Positions 1-8,174 of a stretch of DNA of 64,000 bases are shown piece after piece. Below the pieces are notes generated by a model. It was not told the origin of the DNA and searched no databases. It saw only the letters and a list, made by a program, of their open reading frames with translations. The stretch's first letter is position 1. The number at the start of each line of letters is the position of its first letter. The position numbers were made by a program, and so were the translations under genes. Origin of the DNA: Rhizobium subbaraonis (GTDB taxonomy: Bacteria; Pseudomonadota; Alphaproteobacteria; Rhizobiales; Rhizobiaceae); assembly GCF_900220975.1 (NCBI RefSeq), contig NZ_OBQD01000006.1:62001-126000 (forward strand), written 5' to 3'.

Positions 1-3000
1 GGTGGCGAGGCCTGCATATTCCCCGCCGCTGATGGTGCGGAACGCATCCGAGGCATGGCGCATCATCGCGCTGCGGTGGCGCTCGCGGTAGAGCCGCAGC
101 GCGGCTTCTGTCGCGAGGATGCCGGCGCGGGTTGAAAGATATCCCCTCGCCCTTTCGGCGAGGTCCATGATGAGTGTGCGGCGCCGTTCTTCCAGCATGG
201 CCGCCGTGCCGTCGGCACCGATGGCGGCCAGTTGCTCCTTCGCCTTTATCCTTGCCGCATGCACCTCGCGAACCTCCGCATCCCTGTCCTCGTGGACGGC
301 GCGCAGGCGATCCTTCTCGGCAAGGAGTTCGGCTTCGTCGGTGGCGATCAATGCCGCTTCGGCTTCCTCCGCGCTTGCCGCCAGCATCTGCCGGGCAAGA
401 TCGTGAGCGGTATCGTCGACGCGCTGCCTCAGGTCTTCGCGCTCCCTGTAGCGTTCCAGCGCGAACGAAGCCTCAGAAAGCGTCTCGCAACCGAGCGCGA
501 CGCAGATGTCGCGCGAGCGCTGGTCATGGAACGCACTGCGCTCCTCAAGCGCGATGCGCTCCTTCTCCAGCCGGTCGAGCTCGGCCTCGAGGTCCTTCCG
601 GCGCGCCTGCATGTCCCGGGCGCGCTGCAGGCGCTCGGATAGCGCCTTGACTATGCCGAGCGGATCGGCAGCCGGCTCGTCACCCGCCTGCGCCGCCAGT
701 TCAGTTGCGCGGCGGCGATAGTCCGCCTCGTCGCGGCGCATGCCGTCGATGCGGCGGTCGAGCTCGCGGCGCGCCTCCACCAGGCGCGAGAGCGCGTGAA
801 TGAGAGGCAGGCGTTCGCCCACGCGCGCGGCCTCGCCTGCAAGGCCAGCCGCAGCAAGCCACGTGCCCTCGCCGGCGGCCGCCCATGCCGCACGCCAGTC
901 CTCGATCGCAGCGTGCGCCGCCTTCAGGGCCACCGTGCGCTCCGCGAGACGCTGCTTCGCCAAGCGATGCGCCTCGGCGGCGGCCTGCCGGCGTGCGGTG
1001 CTTTCGGCCAGCGCATCGGCGCGTTCCTGGGCGAGATCAAGAAGTTCGTCCAGCACTGCCGCTGATATCGTATCAGGCGCCCGCGCCCCGAGCGCGGCAG
1101 CAAGGCGATCCGCAAGCCCCCTTGCCTCCCGCTCGGCGAGATCGAGACCCGCCTGCCGCCCGGACGCGAGTTCGGCATCCGCCAGCGCAACGGCACGGCG
1201 TTCAAGCCAGCGCTCGATCCTTTCCAACTCGCCAAGAGCGGTTTCCAGCGCACCGGCGACGGCATCCGGTTCCTCATCGGCGCTGTCATCCGGCCTGGAA
1301 ACCGCAGCGGCGCCAAGCGAGGCGGTGGCAAGCCTGCCGGCACGGCGGGCCGCCGATGCCCCGCGGGTCAGATGTGAAAACGCGACCGGCAAACCGCAGC
1401 GCGCGACGATCGCTTCGGTTCGCGCAATTGCCGCGACACCGTCACTGGCGACACGCCGCAGTTCGTCCTGCAGCGCTTCCAGCCGCGCCTCCCCCTCGGC
1501 AATCACCTTTTCTGCCAGCCGCAGCTCCGAAAGCCTGCCGGCCTGCGCCAGGCGCTGTGCGCCGGCGCGATCATCGTCCAGCATCGCCATTTCGAAGTGA
1601 TGGGCCGAGGTCGCGTCCAGGGCTGCGCGATGCGCCTGCCAGGCCTCGTCGCGGCGGGCACGCAGCGCTTCCGCTTCGTCGTCGGCGATCAGCGGCTCCG
1701 AGCGGCGCATGCGCTCCATGCCCGCGCGTCGACCGGCCAGATCCCGCTCGGTCAAACGGGTCTGCTCGCCAATCTGGGCGACCGTGTCGATATGGCGCCG
1801 GATCGCCTGCCGGAGAGCATCGATCGTCTCACGCCCCGGCGCATCGAGCGCGCGCAGCGCCTCCAGATCGCCGCGCCACTGCAGATTAGCAAGCGCGGAC
1901 GATGACGCCTTCCTTGCGGCCGTCACGTCGCGTTCGGCCTCGCGCAGGCGGGCGGCGTTCTGTCGCCCGAGCCGGATCAGCCTCGTCAGGCCCTCGCGCG
2001 CCGCGTCGCCGTCGGGCGCCTCGTCCGAAGCGCCGGCGTGTTCGGCCTTTTCCTCCGCCACCGCAAGAGCGCGGACCGCCTCCTCTTGCTCGCGCCCCGC
2101 CGCCGCAAGCCGTTCGTCGATGCCGGAACGGGATGCGGCTAGACCCGACAATGCTTCGGCGCGGTCCGCCGGCAGTACGAGGGAAGAGGTGTCCATGTCG
2201 GAGGGAATGGCGAGCAGGACGCGCTTCTCGACGATGTCGGCGTCTATGCGCTCGCGTTCGCCGATCCTCCCGTCGAGATCGATGCGGGCCGTGCGATAGC
2301 GCGCCTCCAGATCCGAACCCGCAAGATCTTCGATACCGGCCTCGAGCAGCAGGACCGGCGGATCGGCGGGAATGCCCTTCAGGGACTCGCACCGCTGTTC
2401 GAACTCGGCTTGCAGGCTTTCGCGGCGAGCGGCCAATTCGGCTTCCTGCAGCATCAGCTGATTGGCGGTTGCCGCCCACTCCCGCGGGGGCGTTTCTCCC
2501 AGCTCGTAGGCATCAAGCTGCGCGCGAAGAGCGCGAAGCCGGTGCAGCAGCGGCATCGCCGCCAGCTTGCGCTCGATCTCGTCGAGCTGCCGTCTGGCTT
2601 CGCTGCGCTTTTGAAACGCCTCGTCATAGGCTGCGGTGGAGGCTTCCAGTTGGCGGGTCAGTGCGCCGTATTCCCGCGCGGCGACATCGACCTCCTGCCG
2701 CTTCCTCTTCAGCTCCTCGATCTCCGCCTTCATTGCCGAAAGCTGGTGCTTGCGGCCCTGCGGCCGGAAGAAGGCGTCGGCCTCGGCCCTGAGGCGTTCC
2801 AGCCCGGAACCGACGCCAGAAAGGCCGGAGCTTGCGGAGAAGAGCAGCGCCCCCAGTTCGCCCTCGCTCTTGAGAATGCTCTCGCCACCCCGTTCGATGC
2901 TGTCGTCATCGAGGGAGAACATCAGTTGATACGCCTGACGGTCCATGCCGCCGAGCGCCGGGGCGAAGAGCGCATCCGGCAAGGGCCTGTCGTCCGGGGC

Positions 3001-3291
3001 AACGAGCGAGCCCTGCCGCCGTTTCAGGCGCGCCACCTCGTGGCGTTCCGCGCCGATCGTGACGTCGCCGCCGACCCGCATCGTCGGATAGGGATGAAGG
3101 AAGCCGTATCCGCTCTGGGTTTCGATGCCGAAAAGTAGATCGAGATAGGCGGAAAACAGCGTCGACTTGCCGGCTTCGTTCGGACCGTAGACAAGGTGGA
3201 AATCGGCTAGGCCCGGTCGTGCCGGGCCGAAATCCAGGCGCTTGTCGGTAAACTTGCCATAGCGGGAAAGATCGAGACGGTTCAGGCGCAT
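1..3291 (-). CDS. YhaN/SbcC-like AAA ATPase (partial, C-terminus off window)
   Basis: A frame open from 3291 to the window edge encodes at least 1097 residues without a stop. The N-terminus begins MRLNRLDLSRYGKFTDKRLD and carries a Walker A motif GPNEAGKST near residue 38, as in the SMC/Rad50/SbcC-like YhaN family. A very long Glu/Arg/Ala-rich coiled-coil middle follows, and the last visible residues (SGGEYAGLAT) match the ABC-signature region ahead of Walker B. The family pairs an ATP-driven clamp with a nuclease for processing DNA ends. The start ATG overlaps the stop of the upstream phosphoesterase gene (ATGA), so the two are translationally coupled. The C-terminal ATPase half lies outside the window. 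Family assignment is firm; the exact role in DNA repair is inferred. Confidence 0.88.
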   Translation of the reverse strand, partial: MRLNRLDLSRYGKFTDKRLDFGPARPGLADFHLVYGPNEAGKSTLFSAYLDLLFGIETQSGYGFLHPYPTMRVGGDVTIGAERHEVARLKRRQGSLVAPDDRPLPDALFAPALGGMDRQAYQLMFSLDDDSIERGGESILKSEGELGALLFSASSGLSGVGSGLERLRAEADAFFRPQGRKHQLSAMKAEIEELKRKRQEVDVAAREYGALTRQLEASTAAYDEAFQKRSEARRQLDEIERKLAAMPLLHRLRALRAQLDAYELGETPPREWAATANQLMLQEAELAARRESLQAEFEQRCESLKGIPADPPVLLLEAGIEDLAGSDLEARYRTARIDLDGRIGERERIDADIVEKRVLLAIPSDMDTSSLVLPADRAEALSGLAASRSGIDERLAAAGREQEEAVRALAVAEEKAEHAGASDEAPDGDAAREGLTRLIRLGRQNAARLREAERDVTAARKASSSALANLQWRGDLEALRALDAPGRETIDALRQAIRRHIDTVAQIGEQTRLTERDLAGRRAGMERMRRSEPLIADDEAEALRARRDEAWQAHRAALDATSAHHFEMAMLDDDRAGAQRLAQAGRLSELRLAEKVIAEGEARLEALQDELRRVASDGVAAIARTEAIVARCGLPVAFSHLTRGASAARRAGRLATASLGAAAVSRPDDSADEEPDAVAGALETALGELERIERWLERRAVALADAELASGRQAGLDLAEREARGLADRLAAALGARAPDTISAAVLDELLDLAQERADALAESTARRQAAAEAHRLAKQRLAERTVALKAAHAAIEDWRAAWAAAGEGTWLAAAGLAGEAARVGERLPLIHALSRLVEARRELDRRIDGMRRDEADYRRRATELAAQAGDEPAADPLGIVKALSERLQRARDMQARRKDLEAELDRLEKERIALEERSAFHDQRSRDICVALGCETLSEASFALERYREREDLRQRVDDTAHDLARQMLAASAEEAEAALIATDEAELLAEKDRLRAVHEDRDAEVREVHAARIKAKEQLAAIGADGTAAMLEERRRTLIMDLAERARGYLSTRAGILATEAALRLYRERHRSAMMRHASDAFRTISGGEYAGLAT

Positions 3292-4568
3292 CAGGCCATC
3301 TCCCCCTCTGCGCCCGACGCCAGCTTAGGCAGGATTCCGGCTGCGCCGCGCGCCGAGGCGAGCGCGAGCAGCGCCTCCTCCCCTTCCTCGTCAGCCCCCA
3401 AGAGATCGCGCACCTCCCGCGGCAATTGCGCCATCAGGGCCGTCAACGTCTCGCGCAACTCGACCCCATAGGCGTGCGAGGGAAGGATGTCGCGTTCGAT
3501 GATAGCCCCGAGTTCGGCAAGTGCGCCGACGTCATCGCCGGACTGCACCTCGAGTGCTCGGCCGACGGCAAGCTCGACGGTTTCGATCCAGCAGTCGCCG
3601 ATACCGTCCGCAACGGCCTGCAACTCCGCCGACAGCAGGTCATGGTCGCGCTGCAGGCGCCAGGCGAGCTGCGTAGTACCGGCAAGGGTGATGCGGCAGA
3701 CGAGGTGGTCTGCATGCACCTCCTGCTTTGCCTGCTCCAGGCGGTGGCGGACCGTCCGCAACATCGCCTGCCACTCATCGATTCCGGCGACATCCACTGT
3801 CACGCGCTCGAAAGCGGCGATCGCCAGAAAGCGCTCATCCAGGGAAAAGCTGCCCTCTTCATCGATCGTGACGAGAGTGACGGATTTCGAGCCGGCTTCA
3901 TTGATATCGCGCCCCTGCGGAATGCCCGGCATGACGACGAAAGGTCGATCAAGGTGGACGGCGCGCTGGTGGATGTGGCCGAGCGCCCAGTAGTCGAAAC
4001 CATGCGCCGCAAGGTCGGCGATGCTGGCCGGCGCATAGTTGTCGTGGCGCGTGGAGCCAGCAAGACTGGTGTGCATCAGGCCGATATTGATCGCGTCCGC
4101 GACCGGCGCACGATAGGATGGCAGCAGGCTTGCCGGGGCATGCGGCTGGCCGAAGCTGATGCCGTGCATGTGCACCTCGCGGCCGTTTGCAAGCATCCCT
4201 GCCTTCACCGGCCGCCCGCGCCCGTCGAAGACGTGAACATTGTCCGGAAACGTCAGCTCCCGGGTGATCTGCGACTGGGCATCGTGATTGCCGCGGATAA
4301 TGAAGACCCGAATACCCGCGGCCTGCAGCCGACGCATCTGCGCGACGAGGAAGAGCGCCGTCGACATTGACGTCTGCGCCCCGTCGTAGAGATCACCGGC
4401 GACGACGAGGGCATCCGCCTCCTCGCTGATGGCAAGGTCGACGATCCGCTCAAGGGTCCGCCGCGTCGCGCCCCGCACAAGCTCGGCCAGTTCGCCGTTG
4501 CGCAGGGCGAGCGAAGCGATCGGCGAATCCAGATGCAGGTCGGCGGTGTGAACGAAGCGAAAGGGCAT
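3291..4568 (-). CDS. DNA repair exonuclease, SbcD/YhaO-like metallophosphoesterase
   Basis: A 425-residue calcineurin-like phosphoesterase. Metal-ligand motifs appear in order: HTADLHLDSP at the N-terminus, GDLYDG, RGNHD and a later GHIHQ. A C-terminal capping region of about 150 residues follows, as in SbcD/Mre11 relatives. With the YhaN-like ATPase that overlaps its 3' end it forms a Mre11-Rad50-type nuclease pair acting on DNA ends or hairpins. I chose the ATG at 4568 (MPFRFVHTAD) over the one at 4589 because GGGAAGG lies about 6 nt upstream and the family begins this close to the first motif. It is transcribed away from the MarR gene across a 188 bp divergent gap. Confidence 0.88.
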   Translation of the reverse strand: MPFRFVHTADLHLDSPIASLALRNGELAELVRGATRRTLERIVDLAISEEADALVVAGDLYDGAQTSMSTALFLVAQMRRLQAAGIRVFIIRGNHDAQSQITRELTFPDNVHVFDGRGRPVKAGMLANGREVHMHGISFGQPHAPASLLPSYRAPVADAINIGLMHTSLAGSTRHDNYAPASIADLAAHGFDYWALGHIHQRAVHLDRPFVVMPGIPQGRDINEAGSKSVTLVTIDEEGSFSLDERFLAIAAFERVTVDVAGIDEWQAMLRTVRHRLEQAKQEVHADHLVCRITLAGTTQLAWRLQRDHDLLSAELQAVADGIGDCWIETVELAVGRALEVQSGDDVGALAELGAIIERDILPSHAYGVELRETLTALMAQLPREVRDLLGADEEGEEALLALASARGAAGILPKLASGAEGEMA

Positions 4569-4667
4569 GACCGACCTTCCCGCAGGCATTGGCCGATGGT
4601 CAATGGCCCGCCGGAACAGTCACCAGCTTATTCACGCACGAATACTGCACCACGACTGGGCGGATAC

Positions 4668-4681
4668 TGAACCATTGTTCA
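4668..4681. repeat. Short inverted repeat upstream of marR
   Basis: TGAAC-CATT-GTTCA, a perfect dyad of 5 bp arms, lies in the divergent region about 40 bp upstream of the marR -35 box. It could be an operator for the MarR protein or part of the divergent nuclease promoter. Binding is not shown by sequence alone. Confidence 0.3.
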
Positions 4682-4721
4682 ACAAATCGAACCACTCCTC
4701 CATGAAAGTGCCTCAATTCTT

Positions 4722-4750
4722 TTGACATGGTCCCTCAATATATATATGGT
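4722..4750 (+). promoter_or_regulatory. Sigma-70 type promoter of the marR gene
   Basis: A consensus -35 box TTGACA (4722-4727), a 17 nt spacer and a -10-like TATGGT (4745-4750). Transcription from it would start at or within a few bases of the ATG at 4757, implying a leaderless or nearly leaderless mRNA. No good ribosome-binding site precedes that ATG, which fits. The longer start at 4727 would lie inside this promoter, so I reject it. Confidence 0.55.
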
Positions 4751-4756
4751 GCCGGC

Positions 4757-5242
4757 ATGACAGATACTCTCGAAATCTCGCAGGGAATGTTCAAGCTCTA
4801 CCACCAGGTCAGCCGCCTGGTGAACGAATGCATGATGGACGAGGGCGTATCGCTTGCGCGCAGCAAGTTTCTATTCCTCCTCTCCTGTGAAGGCCCGCAG
4901 CGGTCCACCGACATTGCCGCGGCGCTCGGCTTTGCCCCACGCACCGTCACCGAGGCGATCGACGGGCTGGAACGGGACAAGCTTGTGGTAAGAGAGCCGG
5001 ATCCGAAAGACCGGCGGGCGAAGATCGTCTCGATTACCGAGACGGGGCGCACGGTCATGAATGCGGCGATGGAACCCAAGCAGAAGATCGTCCACGGCAT
5101 CTTCGATGTGCTCAACGACGACCAGAAGAACCAGTTCGCCGAGATTCTCGAGTGCCTCAGCGCCCGAACGGTGGAATTGCAGCGCGAACGCGACGAGGCG
5201 GCGAGCCAGCTCGTCGACCCGCGCGTGACCGCAAGCTCCTGA
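4757..5242 (+). CDS. MarR family transcriptional regulator
   Basis: A 161-residue winged-helix regulator. The helix-turn-helix (TDIAAALGFAPRTVTEAIDG, about residues 54-73) is followed by the typical wing with DPKDRRAKIVSITETG, the DxRxxxxxLT-type signature of MarR proteins. Helical dimerisation ends flank it. MarR proteins generally repress their own promoter and a neighbour, with release by a small-molecule ligand; the ligand here is unknown. The start at 4757 follows the TTGACA/TATGGT promoter almost directly. The neighbours (nuclease pair upstream, phytase-like gene convergent downstream) do not reveal a target. Confidence 0.88.
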   Translation: MTDTLEISQGMFKLYHQVSRLVNECMMDEGVSLARSKFLFLLSCEGPQRSTDIAAALGFAPRTVTEAIDGLERDKLVVREPDPKDRRAKIVSITETGRTVMNAAMEPKQKIVHGIFDVLNDDQKNQFAEILECLSARTVELQRERDEAASQLVDPRVTASS

Positions 5243-5279
5243 TCGAATACACCTCGACACCCGCATCCTTCCAAATGCG

Positions 5280-5310
5280 AAGAGGCCGGAAGCATCGCTT
5301 CCGGCCTCTT
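5280..5310. terminator. Hairpin between convergent marR and phytase-like gene
   Basis: A perfect 14 bp inverted repeat (5280-5293 with 5297-5310) around a 3 nt loop lies 37 bp after marR and 25 bp after the opposite gene. Only short T tracts flank it, so it looks like a shared, possibly bidirectional terminator rather than a textbook one. Confidence 0.6.
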
Positions 5311-5335
5311 GCCTGTTCAACCCTACAAGGGGTGG

Positions 5336-7528
5336 TCACATCGCATTGACCGGGCCGACACCGAAGAACAGTGTCTCGCCGGACGAACCATCCACCCCGT
5401 CGTTGTCGGTCACGACATAGCCATTGCCGGCCGCATCGATGGTGAAGCCTTCCACCTTGTCAACGACATAGCCGTTCAGCGCCTTCAGGTCCGGAATGAG
5501 GTCGCGGACCTCTTCCTTCTTCACGACGGACAGTTCGCCGCCGAGCTTGGCAGGCTTGAGATCGGCCAGGGCGACGCGGTAGAGCTTCTTCAGCTTGGCA
5601 TCCTTGCCGACCAGATTGTCCCGCTCGACGATATAGGCATAGTCACCGTTGACGGTGATTTCCGAGAGGCCGACCCAGCCGCCATCGGCCTTTTCGAGCG
5701 GATAGCGGACCGCGCCCCATTCCTCGGTCGAGGGCTTGTAGGATACGAGCTTCACGAAGCCCTTCTCGTCGTCCTTCCACTCGCGCTGCACCGCCATCCA
5801 GAGGACCATGTCGTCCCCTTCGCCAACGGTGGTGACACCTTCGAAGCCGAAGCGGGTTTCGCCGGCGCGCAGTTCTGCCGGAATGGCGATCTCCTTCTTG
5901 ATCTCGCCCTTCTTGTTCACGTTGATGATGGCATGCGCGTAGAGCTTGTCGGCATTGCCCTCGGAGGCGAGCCAGAAGCCGCCCTCCCCGTCATTGGCGA
6001 TGCCTTCGAGATCCAGCTTCTGGGCCGGCGCGCCGTCGCGCGTGATCGTCAGCTTGTCGGTGATGAGGGCCGGCGTCTGGGTGGCGTCGATCGTGAAGAT
6101 CGCCGGATCAGACGAATAGAACGAGTCGCTGACGGCAAAGAGCTTGCCCGGCTCGTCCTTCGCGGCGGCAAGGGCCGACAGGGCGCCGAAGCCGACCGGC
6201 AGCCCGTCCTTGTCGGCGGAGCGGATCTGCGGGTAGGCGGGCGTGCCTTCTCCGCGCTCATAGATCATCACGTGGGAGCGAGGGCCGCCGTCCTCGACCA
6301 GATCGGTCTCGTTCGCCGTCACGAACAGGTTGCGGCCGGGAATGGCGACGGCACCTTCCGGGCCGACGCCGGAGGGCAAAAGCTGCAGAAGTTCCGGCTC
6401 GCCGCCGGTATCCTTGTAGACGCCGACGATCGAGGCCCGCTCCGACAGGACGAAGAAAAGGTTGTCGTCGCCGAACTTCGCCGCTTCCAGACCTTCCGGC
6501 TCGACTCCCTTGGAGTTGCGCTTGTCGGGATAGTGGCCGATGGAGGCGATTGCATGCTCGAAGGATGAGCCGCTTTCGTAGAGCATCTTGCCGGACTGGT
6601 CGAAGATGGTGAAACCACGGCTGCCGCCTTCCCAGTCGCCCTCGTTGGCCATCACGACGCGATCGTCGTCAAGCCACTTGACCGCGTCGGGCTCGCGCTT
6701 CTGCGCATCCTTCTTGCCGGCGAAGGAGACTACGCCGTCCTTCTTCGTGTCGATGTTCTTCAGATCGACGGTGCCGGCGGAGAAATGCGACTTCACCGTG
6801 CCGGACTTGCCGTCGACGATCACGATATGGTTGTTCTCCTGCAGCGTGACGACGATTTCGTCGCGGCTGTTGAAGGAGACGAATTCGGGTTCCGGATCCT
6901 CGGGGGCGATTTCGGCCAGGCCGGTCAGCGCCACATGCTTGGTCGAGGCACAATCGGGTGCACCGTCCTTCAGCGACACGATAACCAGTTCGCCGGCAGG
7001 CATCTGCGGCAGGGCGCCGTCGTTGACATCTTCATCGCGCTCGTTTTCGATGGCGATCGCCGCAAGCGTGGCGTCCTTGTTGATCGCGATGGAGTCCGGC
7101 TGACCGCCGAGATCGCAGGTCGCGTCGATCTTCCGGCTGGCGATATCGACGGTTGCAAGAATGCCCGACGGCTTGACGTAGCTCTCCCGAGTATTGACGG
7201 CGACCAGCGCCTTGCCACCGACGACGGCAACGGAGGTCGGCTCGCCCTCGAACGAAACCGTACCGCCGGCCTTCGGCGCGCGAGCGTCGGTGATGTCGAT
7301 GAAACCGATCGCCTTCAGCGGGCTGTCGGAATAGACGAGCGTGTTGCCATCTCCGGTCGCCGCGATGATCTCGGACGACGTCGGCGCCTTCCGATCGACG
7401 CCGTCGGGCAGATTGTCGACCACGGCGAATGAAGCAATGCGGTTGAAGACTTGCTCGGCATGGGCGGCAGGTGCCACCGATGCAGCGAGCGCGGCGGCAA
7501 GGCCGGCCACGAGAGAATGCGATTTCAT
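5336..7528 (-). CDS. Secreted esterase-like activity of phytase family protein
   Basis: A 730-residue exported protein. A Sec signal peptide (MKSHSLVAGLAAALAASVAPA, cleavage after AHA) is followed by a beta-propeller-like N-terminal half and a C-terminal half with the phytase-like esterase signature (DLEGIANDGEGGFWLASEG, about residues 500-518, then FGFEGV and VEGFTID). The family is thought to hydrolyse phosphate esters in the periplasm or outside the cell; the substrate is unproven. A three-repeat PHO box 51-79 bp upstream of the start strongly suggests induction by PhoB under phosphate starvation, which supports a phosphorus-scavenging role. It follows hupB on the same strand but is separated by the hupB terminator. 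Confidence 0.82.
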   Translation of the reverse strand: MKSHSLVAGLAAALAASVAPAAHAEQVFNRIASFAVVDNLPDGVDRKAPTSSEIIAATGDGNTLVYSDSPLKAIGFIDITDARAPKAGGTVSFEGEPTSVAVVGGKALVAVNTRESYVKPSGILATVDIASRKIDATCDLGGQPDSIAINKDATLAAIAIENERDEDVNDGALPQMPAGELVIVSLKDGAPDCASTKHVALTGLAEIAPEDPEPEFVSFNSRDEIVVTLQENNHIVIVDGKSGTVKSHFSAGTVDLKNIDTKKDGVVSFAGKKDAQKREPDAVKWLDDDRVVMANEGDWEGGSRGFTIFDQSGKMLYESGSSFEHAIASIGHYPDKRNSKGVEPEGLEAAKFGDDNLFFVLSERASIVGVYKDTGGEPELLQLLPSGVGPEGAVAIPGRNLFVTANETDLVEDGGPRSHVMIYERGEGTPAYPQIRSADKDGLPVGFGALSALAAAKDEPGKLFAVSDSFYSSDPAIFTIDATQTPALITDKLTITRDGAPAQKLDLEGIANDGEGGFWLASEGNADKLYAHAIINVNKKGEIKKEIAIPAELRAGETRFGFEGVTTVGEGDDMVLWMAVQREWKDDEKGFVKLVSYKPSTEEWGAVRYPLEKADGGWVGLSEITVNGDYAYIVERDNLVGKDAKLKKLYRVALADLKPAKLGGELSVVKKEEVRDLIPDLKALNGYVVDKVEGFTIDAAGNGYVVTDNDGVDGSSGETLFFGVGPVNAM

Positions 7529-7578
7529 CTGAACCTCCGAGTGTGCGTCAAGGAATTTTGGGGTTCTGATGGCTCACC

Positions 7579-7607
7579 GTTACAGCGCGATGACGATTGG
7601 ATGACAG
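7579..7607 (-). promoter_or_regulatory. PHO box (PhoB binding site, three tandem half-sites)
   Basis: On the minus strand three 7-mers recur at an exact 11 nt period: CTGTCAT (7607-7601), TCGTCAT (7596-7590) and CTGTAAC (7585-7579), separated by 4 nt spacers. This matches the PhoB consensus CTGTCAT repeated each helical turn. It ends 51 bp upstream of the phytase-like gene's ATG at 7528, a normal activator position. Confidence 0.82.
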
Positions 7608-7630
7608 ATTGACGACGGTCCCCAGCAAAG

Positions 7631-7655
7631 AAAAAGGGCCCGGAAAACCGGGCCC
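7631..7655 (-). terminator. Rho-independent terminator of hupB
   Basis: An 8 bp GC stem (7636-7643 with 7648-7655) with a 4 nt loop is followed on the minus strand by five Ts (7635-7631). It lies 36 bp beyond the hupB stop. Confidence 0.88.
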
Positions 7656-7690
7656 CCATTCCGCCGGCCGGAGCCGGAACAGGCATGCAA

Positions 7691-7966
7691 TCAGCCGTTG
7701 ACGGCGTCCTTCAGGCCCTTGCCGGCCGAGAACTTCGGCACGTTGCGCGCCGGAATGTCGATCTCTGCGCCGGTCGAAAGGTTACGACCCTTCGAAGCTT
7801 CGCGACGCGATACGGAAAAATTGCCAAAACCGACGAGGCGAACGTCACCGCCGCTCTTCAGTTCGCCCTGGATCGTCTCGAATACAGCATCGACAGCCGA
7901 TGCAGCATCCGTCTTCGACAGGCCGGACTTCTCAGCTACTGCGGAGACCAGTTCGTTCTTGTTCAT
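7691..7966 (-). CDS. hupB: HU family DNA-binding protein
   Basis: A 91-residue histone-like protein that bends and compacts DNA as a dimer in the nucleoid. It begins MNKNELVSAVAEKSGLSKTD, has the GFGNF core turn, and carries the arm-tip region RNLSTGAEIDIPARNVPKFS, where HU inserts a proline into the DNA minor groove. The ATG at 7966 is preceded by AAAGGGG, and a longer upstream frame has no homology to HU. It lies directly downstream of lon on the same strand, as commonly seen in rhizobia and many proteobacteria. The lon terminator separates them, so it probably has its own promoter in the 208 bp gap. Confidence 0.95.
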   Translation of the reverse strand: MNKNELVSAVAEKSGLSKTDAASAVDAVFETIQGELKSGGDVRLVGFGNFSVSRREASKGRNLSTGAEIDIPARNVPKFSAGKGLKDAVNG

Positions 7967-8098
7967 GTTTCCACCCCTTTCATACGGTTCGAAACGACTC
8001 ATACCAAGTCGAGGGCAGAATACGCATCGACCTTCCCGCCGCAACCGGATTTCACCCGCAAACGCTGAAATTCCGGGCTTTTCACAGGCTTTTACATG

Positions 8099-8125
8099 AA
8101 AAAGGCCGGCATCGCTGCCGGCCTT
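8099..8125 (-). terminator. Rho-independent terminator of lon
   Basis: A 10 bp stem (8102-8111 with 8116-8125), a 4 nt loop and a run of five Ts on the minus strand (8103-8099), 50 bp beyond the lon stop. Confidence 0.85.
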
Positions 8126-8174
8126 CCTCTTCCTTGAGCTGCGAAAAGACAAATCTTCCGCGCTGGCTCCAACG

